NCBI GenBank assembly: GCA_028704195.1
Contig: JAQVLL010000070.1
Coordinates: 1-8,332, forward strand
Direction of reading: 5' to 3'
Source: Smithellaceae bacterium
Lineage (GTDB): Bacteria > Desulfobacterota > Syntrophia > Syntrophales > Smithellaceae
DNA: 8,332 nucleotides
The notes beneath the pieces are model-generated. The model saw only the letters and a program-made list of their open reading frames with translations, did not search any database and was not told the origin of the DNA. Made by a program: the position numbers and the translations under genes. How positions within the stretch are numbered: the stretch's first letter is position 1; each line of letters begins with the position of its first letter. Shown here in pieces: positions 1-6,084 of this stretch.

Positions 1-141
1 CTCGGCATATTTAATTTTTTCAGAATTATTCAGTGCCTGTTGGTACAAGTCGCTCAAGGTGTATTCCCGGGCTGTTGCATGAGACACTGACAGGACAACA
101 ACAGCAAAAAATACCCCCAGAATCAGCAATCCTTTTTTCAT
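1..141 (-). CDS. TolC-family outer-membrane efflux protein, N-terminal fragment (runs off the window)
   Basis: Only the first 47 codons are in the window; the gene continues past position 1. The fragment starts with Met-Lys-Lys and a hydrophobic stretch (about residues 4-20) ending in SHATA, a typical Sec signal peptide with cleavage near residue 24. It is followed by REYTLSDLYQQALNNSEKIK, the usual mature N-terminus of TolC-family (OEP) channels, where an aliphatic-rich Leu-x-x-Leu/Tyr-x-x-Ala-Leu-x-x-Asn-Ser segment begins the first alpha-hairpin. The ATG at 141 has AAGGTG and, further upstream, AGGAG as candidate ribosome binding sites. It lies 35 nt downstream of the complete TolC-family gene on the same strand and so probably belongs to the same operon. 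The TolC-family call is good for so short a piece; substrate and partner pump are unknown. Confidence 0.75.
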   Translation of the reverse strand, partial: MKKGLLILGVFFAVVVLSVSHATAREYTLSDLYQQALNNSEKIKYAE

Positions 142-176
142 TCGAACACCTTTTCTCCTGAATCGAAAAACACCAG

Positions 177-1517
177 CTACCGATCAATGACGCCCATCGC
201 TCGTTGCAGGCGGGCGTAAGAAATATTATAATCAGCCAGCGCATTGGCATATTCTGATTTTGCCTTGGTAAGCAGCGTCTGAGCATCCAGCACATCCGTC
301 GACCGCGCCACTCTTTCCTTGTACCGGGCTTCGGAAATCCGGAAATTTTCCTGGGCCTGTTCTATCACTTTCTGTGAAACAGTAATCTGGCTTTCTGACT
401 CCTGCAGGACGAGATAAGCGTTTTTGATCTCCAGCGCAATCTGGTCGTTTAACTCTTTGGCCTGATCAATAGCCTGATTTTCCAAAGCCCTTCCGGCATC
501 AACCCGGAATTTTGTTTTACCCCACTCCCAGAACTTCCAGCTGGCCACCGCCATCACCTGCCAGCTTTCTCTTTTTTTATACTCTGTCCCGGAGAGGGAC
601 ATCGTATCGCCAAACCGCGCGTAATTACCCACAAGGCTGACCGCCGGAAAAAACTCACTTTGCGCCTGTCGGACCATATAGCCCGCCTGCCGGGCCTTTA
701 GCTCCGAGATCTTAAGCTCCGGTCGATGCTGCGCGGCATTTTCCAGACAGTCCTCATATGATTGACTGACAGGTTTATAGCCCAGGATATCGACGACCTC
801 CAACGGTGAGAGCAAATTCCGTTTTAACAGCGTGTTTAACCTTGATTTGGCTAATTCCACGGCATTTTGCGCTTTCACCAGCGTCTGTTTCCCGTTGGCC
901 AGCTGCACTTCGGATTGCAGCAGATCATTTTTAGGAATTAACCCAACCGTGAAGAAATTATGCGCAACATCGCGGTGGGCATTGAGCATTTCCACCGACT
1001 GGCGCGCGGTTTCCCTCAACCTCTGCGCCCGTAAAATATTGTAATATGCAACCTTGACATCCAGAACCACATCCAGGGATTTTGCCGTTTCTTCAACCAA
1101 GGCGATATCTTCACCCGTCTTGCTGGCCTGATACGTGGCCAGAATTCCTCCTCCGGCAAACAGCGGCTGACTTGCTTCGATGATCCAGTTATGATTATTG
1201 ATCGTTCCGGTGATCATATAGCTTGAGGGAATAGAAATGGTGCCCGTAATACCGGGAAAATAGAAGCCCGGTTCTTCATTGAGGCGCGTATAGCTGTATG
1301 AGGTCTTGAACTTGGGCAGAAACCCGGTCATCGCCTCACGCTTTTTTGCCTGAGCGCCCCTCGCACCTTCTTTGGCAATATTGATGACCAAGCTGTTTTT
1401 CAGCGCGATTGTAACACTATCCTCAAGGGTTAAAGGGTCGGCCGCCCTGATGGAAAGCGGGGAAAACAGGAAGGCAACGACTACACATACCCATAGGCAC
1501 CGGCTTTTATTCGTCAT
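177..1517 (-). CDS. TolC-family outer-membrane channel protein (efflux or type I secretion)
   Basis: The 446-residue product matches the usual TolC/OEP length. Residues 1-25 form a signal peptide (hydrophobic core about 8-22, SIRA|ADP cleavage region). The mature protein opens with LTLEDSVTIALKNS, the standard start of an OEP repeat, and the second repeat is visible from about residue 250 (YEDCLENAAQHRPELKISEL). Long amphipathic helices follow, ending in a typical C-terminal coiled coil with ARYKERVARSTDVLDAQTLL. Such proteins form a trimeric beta-barrel and periplasmic tunnel joining inner-membrane pumps to the outside. The start overlaps the tetR 3' end by 11 nt and has GGGGTG seven nt upstream (1525-1530), so translational coupling is likely. 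A second TolC-family gene follows. The family call is secure. Which transporter it serves cannot be told from this window because no HlyD- or AcrB-like gene is present. Confidence 0.93.
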   Translation of the reverse strand: MTNKSRCLWVCVVVAFLFSPLSIRAADPLTLEDSVTIALKNSLVINIAKEGARGAQAKKREAMTGFLPKFKTSYSYTRLNEEPGFYFPGITGTISIPSSYMITGTINNHNWIIEASQPLFAGGGILATYQASKTGEDIALVEETAKSLDVVLDVKVAYYNILRAQRLRETARQSVEMLNAHRDVAHNFFTVGLIPKNDLLQSEVQLANGKQTLVKAQNAVELAKSRLNTLLKRNLLSPLEVVDILGYKPVSQSYEDCLENAAQHRPELKISELKARQAGYMVRQAQSEFFPAVSLVGNYARFGDTMSLSGTEYKKRESWQVMAVASWKFWEWGKTKFRVDAGRALENQAIDQAKELNDQIALEIKNAYLVLQESESQITVSQKVIEQAQENFRISEARYKERVARSTDVLDAQTLLTKAKSEYANALADYNISYARLQRAMGVIDR

Positions 1518-2127
1518 GTTTTTTCACCCCGTTTAAAAATATATCCAGAATAAAATCTTTTTTTGCAATAAGCGTTTCTTTTGCCGGCATGATCATCCAG
1601 TCGATGGAAGCCGCTCGGATCAAATGCGACAAGGCAGCCGCCATTTCAAGAGGCGGAAGGTTTCGCAATATACCATTTTTAATGCCTGCCTTCAGTATAT
1701 TTTCAATAAAAGATAAATGTTTAAAATAATCGTCCTTGAGTTGTTGACGAAAAGAATCCATCGTCAAAGGCGACAGCTCGTTTTCACCGCGAAGAAATAT
1801 TCTGCAAAAAGCTGCATTTTCTTCAACAAATTGCAACTGTGCAACAATGATGGCCGCTAACTTGCCATGCAGATCTTTTACTGAAGAGACTTTCTGTTCA
1901 ATGGATTGATACATAAAGGTCAGCTTTTCACTGATCATGGTTATGTAGAGATGTTCCTTGCCTTTGAAAAACTGATACAGATACCCGGTGGAAAAACCGG
2001 ATGCCATGGCAATTTCGGCAACGGTTACATTATGAAAGCCTTTTTCTGAAAAAATTTTTTCCGCTTCCGACAAAATTGCCTCGCGGCGCATATTGAACTC
2101 ACGCTTTTTTCTTTTTTGCTTCTCCAT
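1507..2127 (-). CDS. TetR/AcrR-family transcriptional regulator
   Basis: From the ATG at 2127 the protein has 206 residues, normal for the family. A basic N-terminus (MEKQKRKKRE) precedes the TetR_N DNA-binding domain at about residues 14-62: REAILSEAEKIFSEKG, then the helix-turn-helix NVTVAEIAMASGFSTGYLYQ, then FKGKEHLY. This is a close match to the family signature. The remaining about 140 residues are the helical ligand-binding and dimerisation half, which is too variable to predict a ligand. The frame is open to another ATG at 2166 (219 residues), but that ATG lacks a ribosome binding site and lies in a palindrome that is probably the operator. The downstream ATG has only a weak GGGA upstream, so the start remains uncertain. 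The gene overlaps the following tolC gene, suggesting that it represses its own efflux operon, as AcrR-like regulators commonly do. Confidence 0.92.
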   Translation of the reverse strand: MEKQKRKKREFNMRREAILSEAEKIFSEKGFHNVTVAEIAMASGFSTGYLYQFFKGKEHLYITMISEKLTFMYQSIEQKVSSVKDLHGKLAAIIVAQLQFVEENAAFCRIFLRGENELSPLTMDSFRQQLKDDYFKHLSFIENILKAGIKNGILRNLPPLEMAAALSHLIRAASIDWMIMPAKETLIAKKDFILDIFLNGVKKHDE

Positions 2128-2151
2128 GGTTTCGTCCCGGATCGGTTTTTT

Positions 2152-2165
2152 TGAATGATCATTCA
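2152..2165. promoter_or_regulatory. Perfect 14-bp palindrome, candidate TetR-family operator
   Basis: TGAATGATCATTCA reads identically on both strands. Half-sites of the TGAATGA/TCATTCA kind are common in TetR/AcrR-family operators. The palindrome lies 24 bp upstream of the preferred tetR start at 2127 and just downstream of a TTGACA box, an ideal place for autorepression of the tetR-tolC-tolC operon. Binding by this particular regulator is inferred, not shown. Confidence 0.65.
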
Positions 2166-2177
2166 TTTTATGAACAG

Positions 2178-2206
2178 TGATTCACATTATTTTTATAATT
2201 TGTCAA
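2178..2206 (-). promoter_or_regulatory. Possible promoter of the tetR-tolC operon
   Basis: On the minus strand a perfect TTGACA (2201-2206) is followed, after a 17-nt spacer, by GAATCA (2178-2183). That is a poor -10 element, though preceded by TG at the extended -10 position. The surroundings are very AT-rich and contain other TATAAA-like strings. The -35 box is convincing; the -10 assignment is not. The palindrome at 2152-2165 would fall just after the start point, as expected for a repressed promoter. Confidence 0.35.
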
Positions 2207-2277
2207 GATTTTATGCCCCCCCCTAACAGCAGGCTGTCGAGGCATGAAGTGAACGCTATGATATCGCAGCAGGCTAA

Positions 2278-2306
2278 GAAGAATTAACGCTCGTCAGGCG
2301 TGAGCG
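2278..2306 (-). terminator. Weak candidate terminator downstream of mnmA
   Basis: On the minus strand CGCTC and GAGCG (2302-2306 and 2288-2292) form a 5-bp stem around a 9-nt loop, followed by TTAATTCTTCTT. It lies about 50 nt past the mnmA stop. The stem is short and the T-tract is interrupted, so this is tentative. The rest of the 2167-2354 gap holds a run of eight C (2216-2223), the 9-nt direct repeat CAGCAGGCT (2227-2235 and 2267-2275) and no gene I can support. Confidence 0.3.
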
Positions 2307-2354
2307 GGGTTATGAATCAAGGGAATGGCTTCAAATATTCTATTGTTCGTGTTT

Positions 2355-3434
2355 TCAGTCGCGGATGGCTTCCTCAATGACTCCGCCGCCAAGGACGGTA
2401 TCTTCCGCATAAAAGACGACGGCCTGACCCGGCGTGACGGCATCCTGAGGGTCCTTAAACATGACGTTCAATTTATCGCCTTGCCGGATGACCGAACAAA
2501 GGGCCGGTTTTTTCCGGTAGCGGATTTTGGCTTCCACCTGTCCGGGGAAAGGTTCGATCAGCAGATTCAGATCGCCCGCGATAAGACCTGAAGCCCGGAC
2601 ATCATCTCTTCCCCCGACAATGATTTGATTTTTCAAGGCATCAATGGCCACGACATAGAAAGGGGCTTTCGCGCTGATGCGCAGACCTCCGCGCTGACCA
2701 ATCGTATAATAAATGATGCCACGGTGCCTGCCTAGGATTTTTCCGTTTCTGTCCACAATATCACCCGGTTCGGTTTTCAGATTCCTGTCTGAAAACACCC
2801 GGCTGTAGTCTCCATGCGGAACAAAGCAAATATCCTGGCTGTCGTGCCTGCGTGCAGTGTGCAGCCCTGATTGTCGGGCCGTCAGGCGCACTTCTTCCTT
2901 GGTCATCAATCCCAACGGGAATAAAATAAACGGAAGATCTTCCAGTCTGAGCGGATAAAGAAAATAACTCTGGTCCTTCCCCCTGTCCGCGGGTCGCAGC
3001 AAACGCCAGCCTGACGGCTGATTTTCGATCCGGGCATAATGGCCCGTTGCCAGCCGGTGAAATCCAAGTTTACGTGCTTCCTTCAAAAGCGCTCCGAATT
3101 TGAGATAGCGGTTGCAATCCACACAAGGATTGGGTGTCCGGCCGGACAAATATTCGGAGGTAAACCTGGCGATTACCTTATTTTCCATCAGCGAGGCGAA
3201 GCTCACGGTTATATGCGGCATCCCCAGCTGATCACATACCCTGGCAGCATCATCGATGGCATCATCGGTAAAACGGCCGGGAATCTCGCCTCCCCTGTGA
3301 ATGCCCAGCGCCATGGTCACCCCTGTAACATCATAGCCCGCATTTTTGAGTAACAGCGCAGCCACGGAAGAATCCACACCGCCGCTCATAGCCACAAGGA
3401 CTTTTCTGTTTCGGGAGCTGTCAGACTTCTTCAT
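2355..3434 (-). CDS. mnmA: tRNA-specific 2-thiouridylase MnmA
   Basis: This cytoplasmic enzyme transfers sulfur to the 2-position of wobble uridine 34 in tRNA-Lys, -Glu and -Gln, using ATP to adenylate the base. The 359-residue length is normal. The N-terminal PP-loop SGGVDS is at residues 17-22. PNPCVDCNRYLKFG (102-114) carries the catalytic cysteine, C107 by alignment with the E. coli LCNKEIKF motif. TGHYAR is at 130-135 and DQSYFL at 154-159. The second catalytic cysteine, C203, lies in DSQDICF. The C-terminus (PGQAVVFY ... VLGGGVIEEA) is the family's beta-barrel end. The ATG at 3434 is chosen because GAGGCGG stands 8 nt upstream and the reading frame beyond it, although open to 3806, runs through a good promoter. 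The gene stands alone: its neighbours are divergent slp and, downstream, the tetR operon behind its own probable promoter. Confidence 0.97.
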   Translation of the reverse strand: MKKSDSSRNRKVLVAMSGGVDSSVAALLLKNAGYDVTGVTMALGIHRGGEIPGRFTDDAIDDAARVCDQLGMPHITVSFASLMENKVIARFTSEYLSGRTPNPCVDCNRYLKFGALLKEARKLGFHRLATGHYARIENQPSGWRLLRPADRGKDQSYFLYPLRLEDLPFILFPLGLMTKEEVRLTARQSGLHTARRHDSQDICFVPHGDYSRVFSDRNLKTEPGDIVDRNGKILGRHRGIIYYTIGQRGGLRISAKAPFYVVAIDALKNQIIVGGRDDVRASGLIAGDLNLLIEPFPGQVEAKIRYRKKPALCSVIRQGDKLNVMFKDPQDAVTPGQAVVFYAEDTVLGGGVIEEAIRD

Positions 3435-3475
3435 ATCGCAAACCGCCTCAATGTTGTTTCCACTGCCCTTGATCG

Positions 3476-3505
3476 AGTAAAAATCCATCCGCAAGAACAT
3501 GTCAA
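3476..3505 (-). promoter_or_regulatory. Sigma70-like promoter for mnmA
   Basis: On the minus strand TTGACA (3500-3505) and TTTACT (3476-3481, four of six consensus bases) are separated by 18 nt. The expected start point near 3469 gives a leader of about 35 nt before the mnmA ATG. This also argues against any longer MnmA N-terminus. Confidence 0.55.
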
Positions 3506-3668
3506 GTATTTTCTCAACAATAAGCAACCATGGTCGACACAGGAAGGGACGACAAAGGCAAAACCCGGCATAAAGATTCTCCTGCCCGCGTCCGCAAAGC
3601 ACCATCATCATTCGACATTCGGAAGATGATATCATTCCTCTTGACTTTTCATACAAGGATAGTATTTT

Positions 3669-3677
3669 TGATATAAT
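3669..3677 (+). promoter_or_regulatory. Extended -10 promoter for slp
   Basis: TGATATAAT is a perfect extended -10 element (TG-N-TATAAT). A TTGACT at 3641-3646 is 25 nt from the -10 box, too far to serve as a normal -35, and no good -35 sits at 16-18 nt. Extended -10 promoters often work without one. The expected start is near 3684, leaving a leader of about 110 nt before the slp ATG. Confidence 0.5.
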
Positions 3678-3686
3678 ACAGTTCTT

Positions 3687-3713
3687 GCATGGACAACCGT
3701 CAATGCCTTTTTG
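3687..3713 (+). terminator. Hairpin plus T-run in the slp leader, possible attenuator
   Basis: GCAT (3687-3690) pairs with ATGC (3703-3706) and GAC (3692-3694) with GTC (3699-3701), around an AACC loop and one G-A mismatch. CTTTTTG follows directly. This has the form of a weak intrinsic terminator, starting only a few nt after the predicted transcription start and ending about 80 nt before slp. No gene lies upstream on this strand that it could terminate. Confidence 0.35.
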
Positions 3714-3794
3714 TGGATCTCCAACGGGTTGCTTTCGTCTTTGAAAAACCATATTCATCAAAAACGTTGCTGGTTCGGGTGTGAGGATTATCAG

Positions 3795-4316
3795 ATGAAA
3801 CTTCAATTATTCATTCCGTTTATTGTCATCATTGCGGTATCCTGTGGACCTTTTCCGCATCAGGTAATGCAGGAAGTTACAAGGGACATCCCCTACAATG
3901 AGGTTGTCAAGGCACCGGAGACCTTCAGGGGATCAATCGTCCTGTGGGGCGGGGTGATCGTTGAAACTATCACACGATCAAATGATACCCTGATCATCGT
4001 CAGGGAGACGCAGCTTGATTTTCGAAAGCGTCCCCGGAACACAGACAAGTCAGCCGGTCGTTTCATCATTCGCCATCAAGGATTTCTTGACCCGGCCATA
4101 TATAGCCGGGAACGTGAAGTGACGGTTGTCGGCATGCTTACCGGCAAAGAAGAACGGTCTGTCGGTGAATTACTCTATTCATATCCCGTTATAGAACCCC
4201 GGTCCCTCAAACTCTGGGAGCAATGGACTGATCCACCCTACTGGTACGATCCCTGGTACCGGGATCCTTTCCCTTATCCATGGCTACCATGCCCGAGGCC
4301 CCACAGGCGTTGGTAA
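3795..4316 (+). CDS. slp: Slp-family outer-membrane lipoprotein
   Basis: The 173-residue product has a lipoprotein signal: a hydrophobic segment (residues 4-16) ending in AVSC, with C17 as the lipidated cysteine and glycine, not aspartate, at +2. That favours sorting to the outer membrane. The body matches the Slp family (starvation lipoprotein): PETFRGSIVLWGGVIVET at 41-58, GRF near 88, LDPAIYSREREVTVVGMLTG at 98-117, and GELLYSYPVIEP. The last 33 residues (141-173) are extremely rich in Trp, Tyr and Pro. Slp proteins are linked to stationary phase and envelope stress in enterobacteria, but their biochemical role is not settled. The ATG at 3795 is chosen for the GAGG eight nt upstream (3783-3786) and because the signal peptide begins there; the frame is open further upstream without a ribosome binding site. 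The gene is divergent from mnmA. Confidence 0.9.
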   Translation: MKLQLFIPFIVIIAVSCGPFPHQVMQEVTRDIPYNEVVKAPETFRGSIVLWGGVIVETITRSNDTLIIVRETQLDFRKRPRNTDKSAGRFIIRHQGFLDPAIYSREREVTVVGMLTGKEERSVGELLYSYPVIEPRSLKLWEQWTDPPYWYDPWYRDPFPYPWLPCPRPHRRW

Positions 4317-4329
4317 TGCCTGGCCACAA

Positions 4330-4379
4330 GGACTGCACTTTGCCCGAAGGGTCAGAAAAGTCCGGACGAGTGCCTTTTT
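4330..4379 (+). terminator. Candidate terminator downstream of slp
   Basis: GCACT (4335-4339) can pair with AGTGC (4369-4373), directly followed by CTTTTTG. Inside the loop CCC-GAA-GGG (4343-4351) can form a small hairpin. GGACT (4330-4334) can instead pair with AGTCC (4359-4363), a crossing arrangement. The structure begins 14 nt after the slp stop, so terminating slp is the simplest role. The long loop makes it a modest candidate. Confidence 0.4.
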
Positions 4380-4612
4380 GATGCGATGACCTTGACCGCC
4401 AAACAACAGCCCTGCCGACACGCACCCTCAAATCAGCGTAAAATCTTATAATTCATTAGGATTTTTCCAATCTTGCAATTTTGGTCCAACCTTGCTATTG
4501 ACTTGTGCGGCTGAAGTGTTGTGACGGCAAAGATGAAGTTTTTCTGTTTCGACAAACGACAAGACCCCATCGGGATATTTCCGTCTGGATATCTGAAATA
4601 CGGGAGACTGTG
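4380..4612. other. Noncoding leader region before the kinase-like gene
   Basis: No gene is supported here. The stretch becomes AT-rich from about 4440. It contains a perfect TATAAT (4447-4452) without a recognisable -35 or TG extension, and an imperfect 10-nt direct repeat, CCAATCTTGC (4467-4476) and CCAACCTTGC (4486-4495), with a 19-nt period. A promoter for the downstream gene is expected here but cannot be fixed from the sequence. Confidence 0.4.
4602..4606 (+). promoter_or_regulatory. Ribosome binding site fixing the start of the kinase-like gene
   Basis: GGGAG stands 6 nt before the ATG at 4613. The frame is open upstream to an ATG at 4505, but that one has no comparable site, and the 36 extra residues would be a polar, cysteine-containing stretch ahead of the membrane anchor. 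Confidence 0.6.
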
Positions 4613-5857
4613 ATGCAAGTTGAGTTCCTTCTGTTTATTATTTTTCTGGCGTTAACCACCATTGTCAGTTTCATTTATGCTATATGGCGGGGCCGCAATG
4701 ATGAGCAGATCCTGCGCAGCATTCTTCAGGGGTCTCCGATTCCAACCTTCGTCATCTCAACAGATCATACCATCCTTCACTGGAACAAAGCGCTGGAAGG
4801 GCTCAACGGCATCAAGGCACGTCAGGTAATCGGCACAAACCAGCAGTGGCGGGCATTTTATACATCACCCCGCTCCTGCATGGCTGATTTGATTTTGAAT
4901 GATAGAGTCAGTCACTCCATGAGCCTTTACCAGGGAAAGGTCATAAAATCAAAACTAGTCAGAGATGCCTATGAAGTAACAGAATTTTTCCCCGATCTGG
5001 GTGAAAAAGGAAAATGGTTCCGGATTACCGCCGCAAAACTCAGAGATTCAAGCGGCCGCATATTCGGCGCCATGGAAACCCTGGAAGACATCACTGAGCA
5101 GAAAAACGCCGAAGAAGAACTGCTCAAAAGGACCAAAAACGAATCGCTGGGAACATTCGCTGACGGTGTGGCCAAGGATTTTGACAGTCTGCTTACGGCC
5201 ATTCTGCGCAATGTCTTTCTGGCCAAAATATCCGCCAGCGAAGAAGATAAGATTCTGGAAAACGGCCTTGCCATAGCGGAACGCGCAGGTCTGCAGGCCA
5301 AGGAACTTGCGCACCGCCTGATCACATTTGCCCAGGGTGGATATCCGGTTAAAAAGAATGAAAGGCTGGATACTATCATCAAAGAGGCAGTGCAGAAAGT
5401 TCTTGAAGGTTCCAACGTGACGTGCCAGCCGGTGATCGCGCCGGACCTCTGGCCGACAGAGATCGATGCGATGCAGATTAAACAGGTAATGGAAAACATT
5501 ATCACCAATGCGAAAGAAGCCATGCCGGAAGGCGGGGTGATAGATGTCATTGCGGAAAACACGACAACCGGAACGAATATCCGGACGATGGGCAAGGGCA
5601 ATTACGTCCGGATTATCATCAAGGACCGCGGCATCGGCATTCCCCGTGAAAACCTCTCCAAGATATTTGATCCTTATTTCACGACAAAAGAAACTAAGGA
5701 CCGGGGCGGCATCGGACTTGGGCTGGCCATCTGCGATTCCATTATTAAATACCACAGCGGGCTGATCACCGTGGAATCGCTTGTGGGCGTCGGCACAACA
5801 TTCATGGTTTACCTGCCCGCAACCCCAAATGACGGGAAAAACGATGTATCGTCATAA
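4613..5857 (+). CDS. Membrane-anchored PAS/histidine-kinase homologue lacking the phospho-acceptor histidine
   Basis: The 414-residue protein has one N-terminal membrane segment (about 4-25), a PAS sensor domain (about 31-160, ending in METLEDITEQKNAEEEL), a dimerisation/H-box helix pair (about 175-240) and an HATPase_c domain (about 285-402). The ATP-binding domain is complete: N-box N295/N299 in ENIITNAKEAM, G1 box DRGIGIP (338-344), F box FDPYFTT (352-358) and G2 box GGIGLGL (365-371). The H-box reads GVAKDFDSLL where relatives have the pattern GIAHDFNNLL. The phospho-accepting histidine is therefore K188 (codon AAG at 5174-5176) and both asparagines are changed to D191 and S192. No receiver domain is fused and no response-regulator gene is nearby. 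It may be an ATP-binding regulator or pseudokinase partner of another kinase. It ends in a 6-nt convergent overlap with the small gene on the other strand. Confidence 0.9.
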   Translation: MQVEFLLFIIFLALTTIVSFIYAIWRGRNDEQILRSILQGSPIPTFVISTDHTILHWNKALEGLNGIKARQVIGTNQQWRAFYTSPRSCMADLILNDRVSHSMSLYQGKVIKSKLVRDAYEVTEFFPDLGEKGKWFRITAAKLRDSSGRIFGAMETLEDITEQKNAEEELLKRTKNESLGTFADGVAKDFDSLLTAILRNVFLAKISASEEDKILENGLAIAERAGLQAKELAHRLITFAQGGYPVKKNERLDTIIKEAVQKVLEGSNVTCQPVIAPDLWPTEIDAMQIKQVMENIITNAKEAMPEGGVIDVIAENTTTGTNIRTMGKGNYVRIIIKDRGIGIPRENLSKIFDPYFTTKETKDRGGIGLGLAICDSIIKYHSGLITVESLVGVGTTFMVYLPATPNDGKNDVSS

Positions 5858-6049
5858 GGGGGGACAGGAATTACGGTTTTTAACGCAATCCAGCAAACTT
5901 TCTATATTGCGCAGTCGTTCCTGAAATGTGGCAATCCCCACGGCTGACTCCCTCGGATGCAGATTTTCAATCTCGGCCAGCCGGGTGCGCAGGTGCAGAA
6001 TGATCTCTTCCGCCAGTCCCAGTAGCAGAGCGCGTTCATATTGGTTCAT
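5852..6049 (-). CDS. Small helical protein of unknown function, last gene of the ATPase operon
   Basis: A 65-residue protein that I do not recognise. It is predicted mostly helical and charged (MNQYERALLLGLAEEIILHL, then a second helix around TFQERLRNIESLLDCV), with two cysteines (C55, C62) near a Pro-Pro-Leu end; a small antiparallel helical hairpin is a reasonable guess. It has no signal peptide or clear membrane segment. Support for its being real comes from a strong ribosome binding site, GAGGGTGAT (6055-6063), 5 nt before the ATG, and from its place 35 nt after the kinase-like gene on the same strand. It ends 6 nt inside the 3' end of the convergent PAS/kinase gene. Function unknown. Confidence 0.6.
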   Translation of the reverse strand: MNQYERALLLGLAEEIILHLRTRLAEIENLHPRESAVGIATFQERLRNIESLLDCVKNRNSCPPL

Positions 6050-6084
6050 CGCGGATCACCCTCACCGGTTCATTTTCAAAATCA

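Noticed and set aside
2213..2287. 24-codon plus-strand frame beginning with Met-Pro-Pro-Pro
   Set aside because: It has no ribosome binding site, begins in a run of eight C, and has no neighbour relationship; nothing supports translation.
3641..3677. TTGACT and TATAAT as a standard sigma70 promoter pair for slp
   Set aside because: The 25-nt spacing is too long. The TATAAT is kept as an extended -10 promoter instead.
3435..3806. Open extension of the mnmA frame giving a 483-residue protein
   Set aside because: The extension has no MnmA-like sequence, runs through a TTGACA-N18-TTTACT promoter and into the slp start. The ATG at 3434 has a ribosome binding site and gives the normal family length.
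4321..4337. TGGCCAC ... TGCA as a sigma54 promoter
   Set aside because: The GG and GC elements are 11 nt apart instead of the strictly required 10, and the site lies in the slp terminator region.
4351..4374. AAAAGTCCGGACGAGTGCC resembles part of the RNase P RNA GGAAAGTCCGG core
   Set aside because: The match is short and the expected conserved surroundings and length of RNase P RNA are missing; treated as chance.
4505..4612. 36-codon N-terminal extension of the PAS/kinase-like protein
   Set aside because: There is no ribosome binding site at 4505, while GGGAG fits the ATG at 4613, directly before the membrane segment.
4969..5755. Minus-strand open frames of 210 and 235 codons opposite the kinase-like gene
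   Set aside because: They lie wholly antisense to a gene with clear PAS and HATPase motifs, have low-complexity Ser/Arg- or Phe-rich translations, and show no start signals or family motifs.
5841..5852. ACGATGTATCGT inverted repeat followed on the minus strand by T's, as a terminator for the small gene
   Set aside because: The stem is only 4 bp with a usable loop and it lies in the coding end of the convergent gene; too weak to call.
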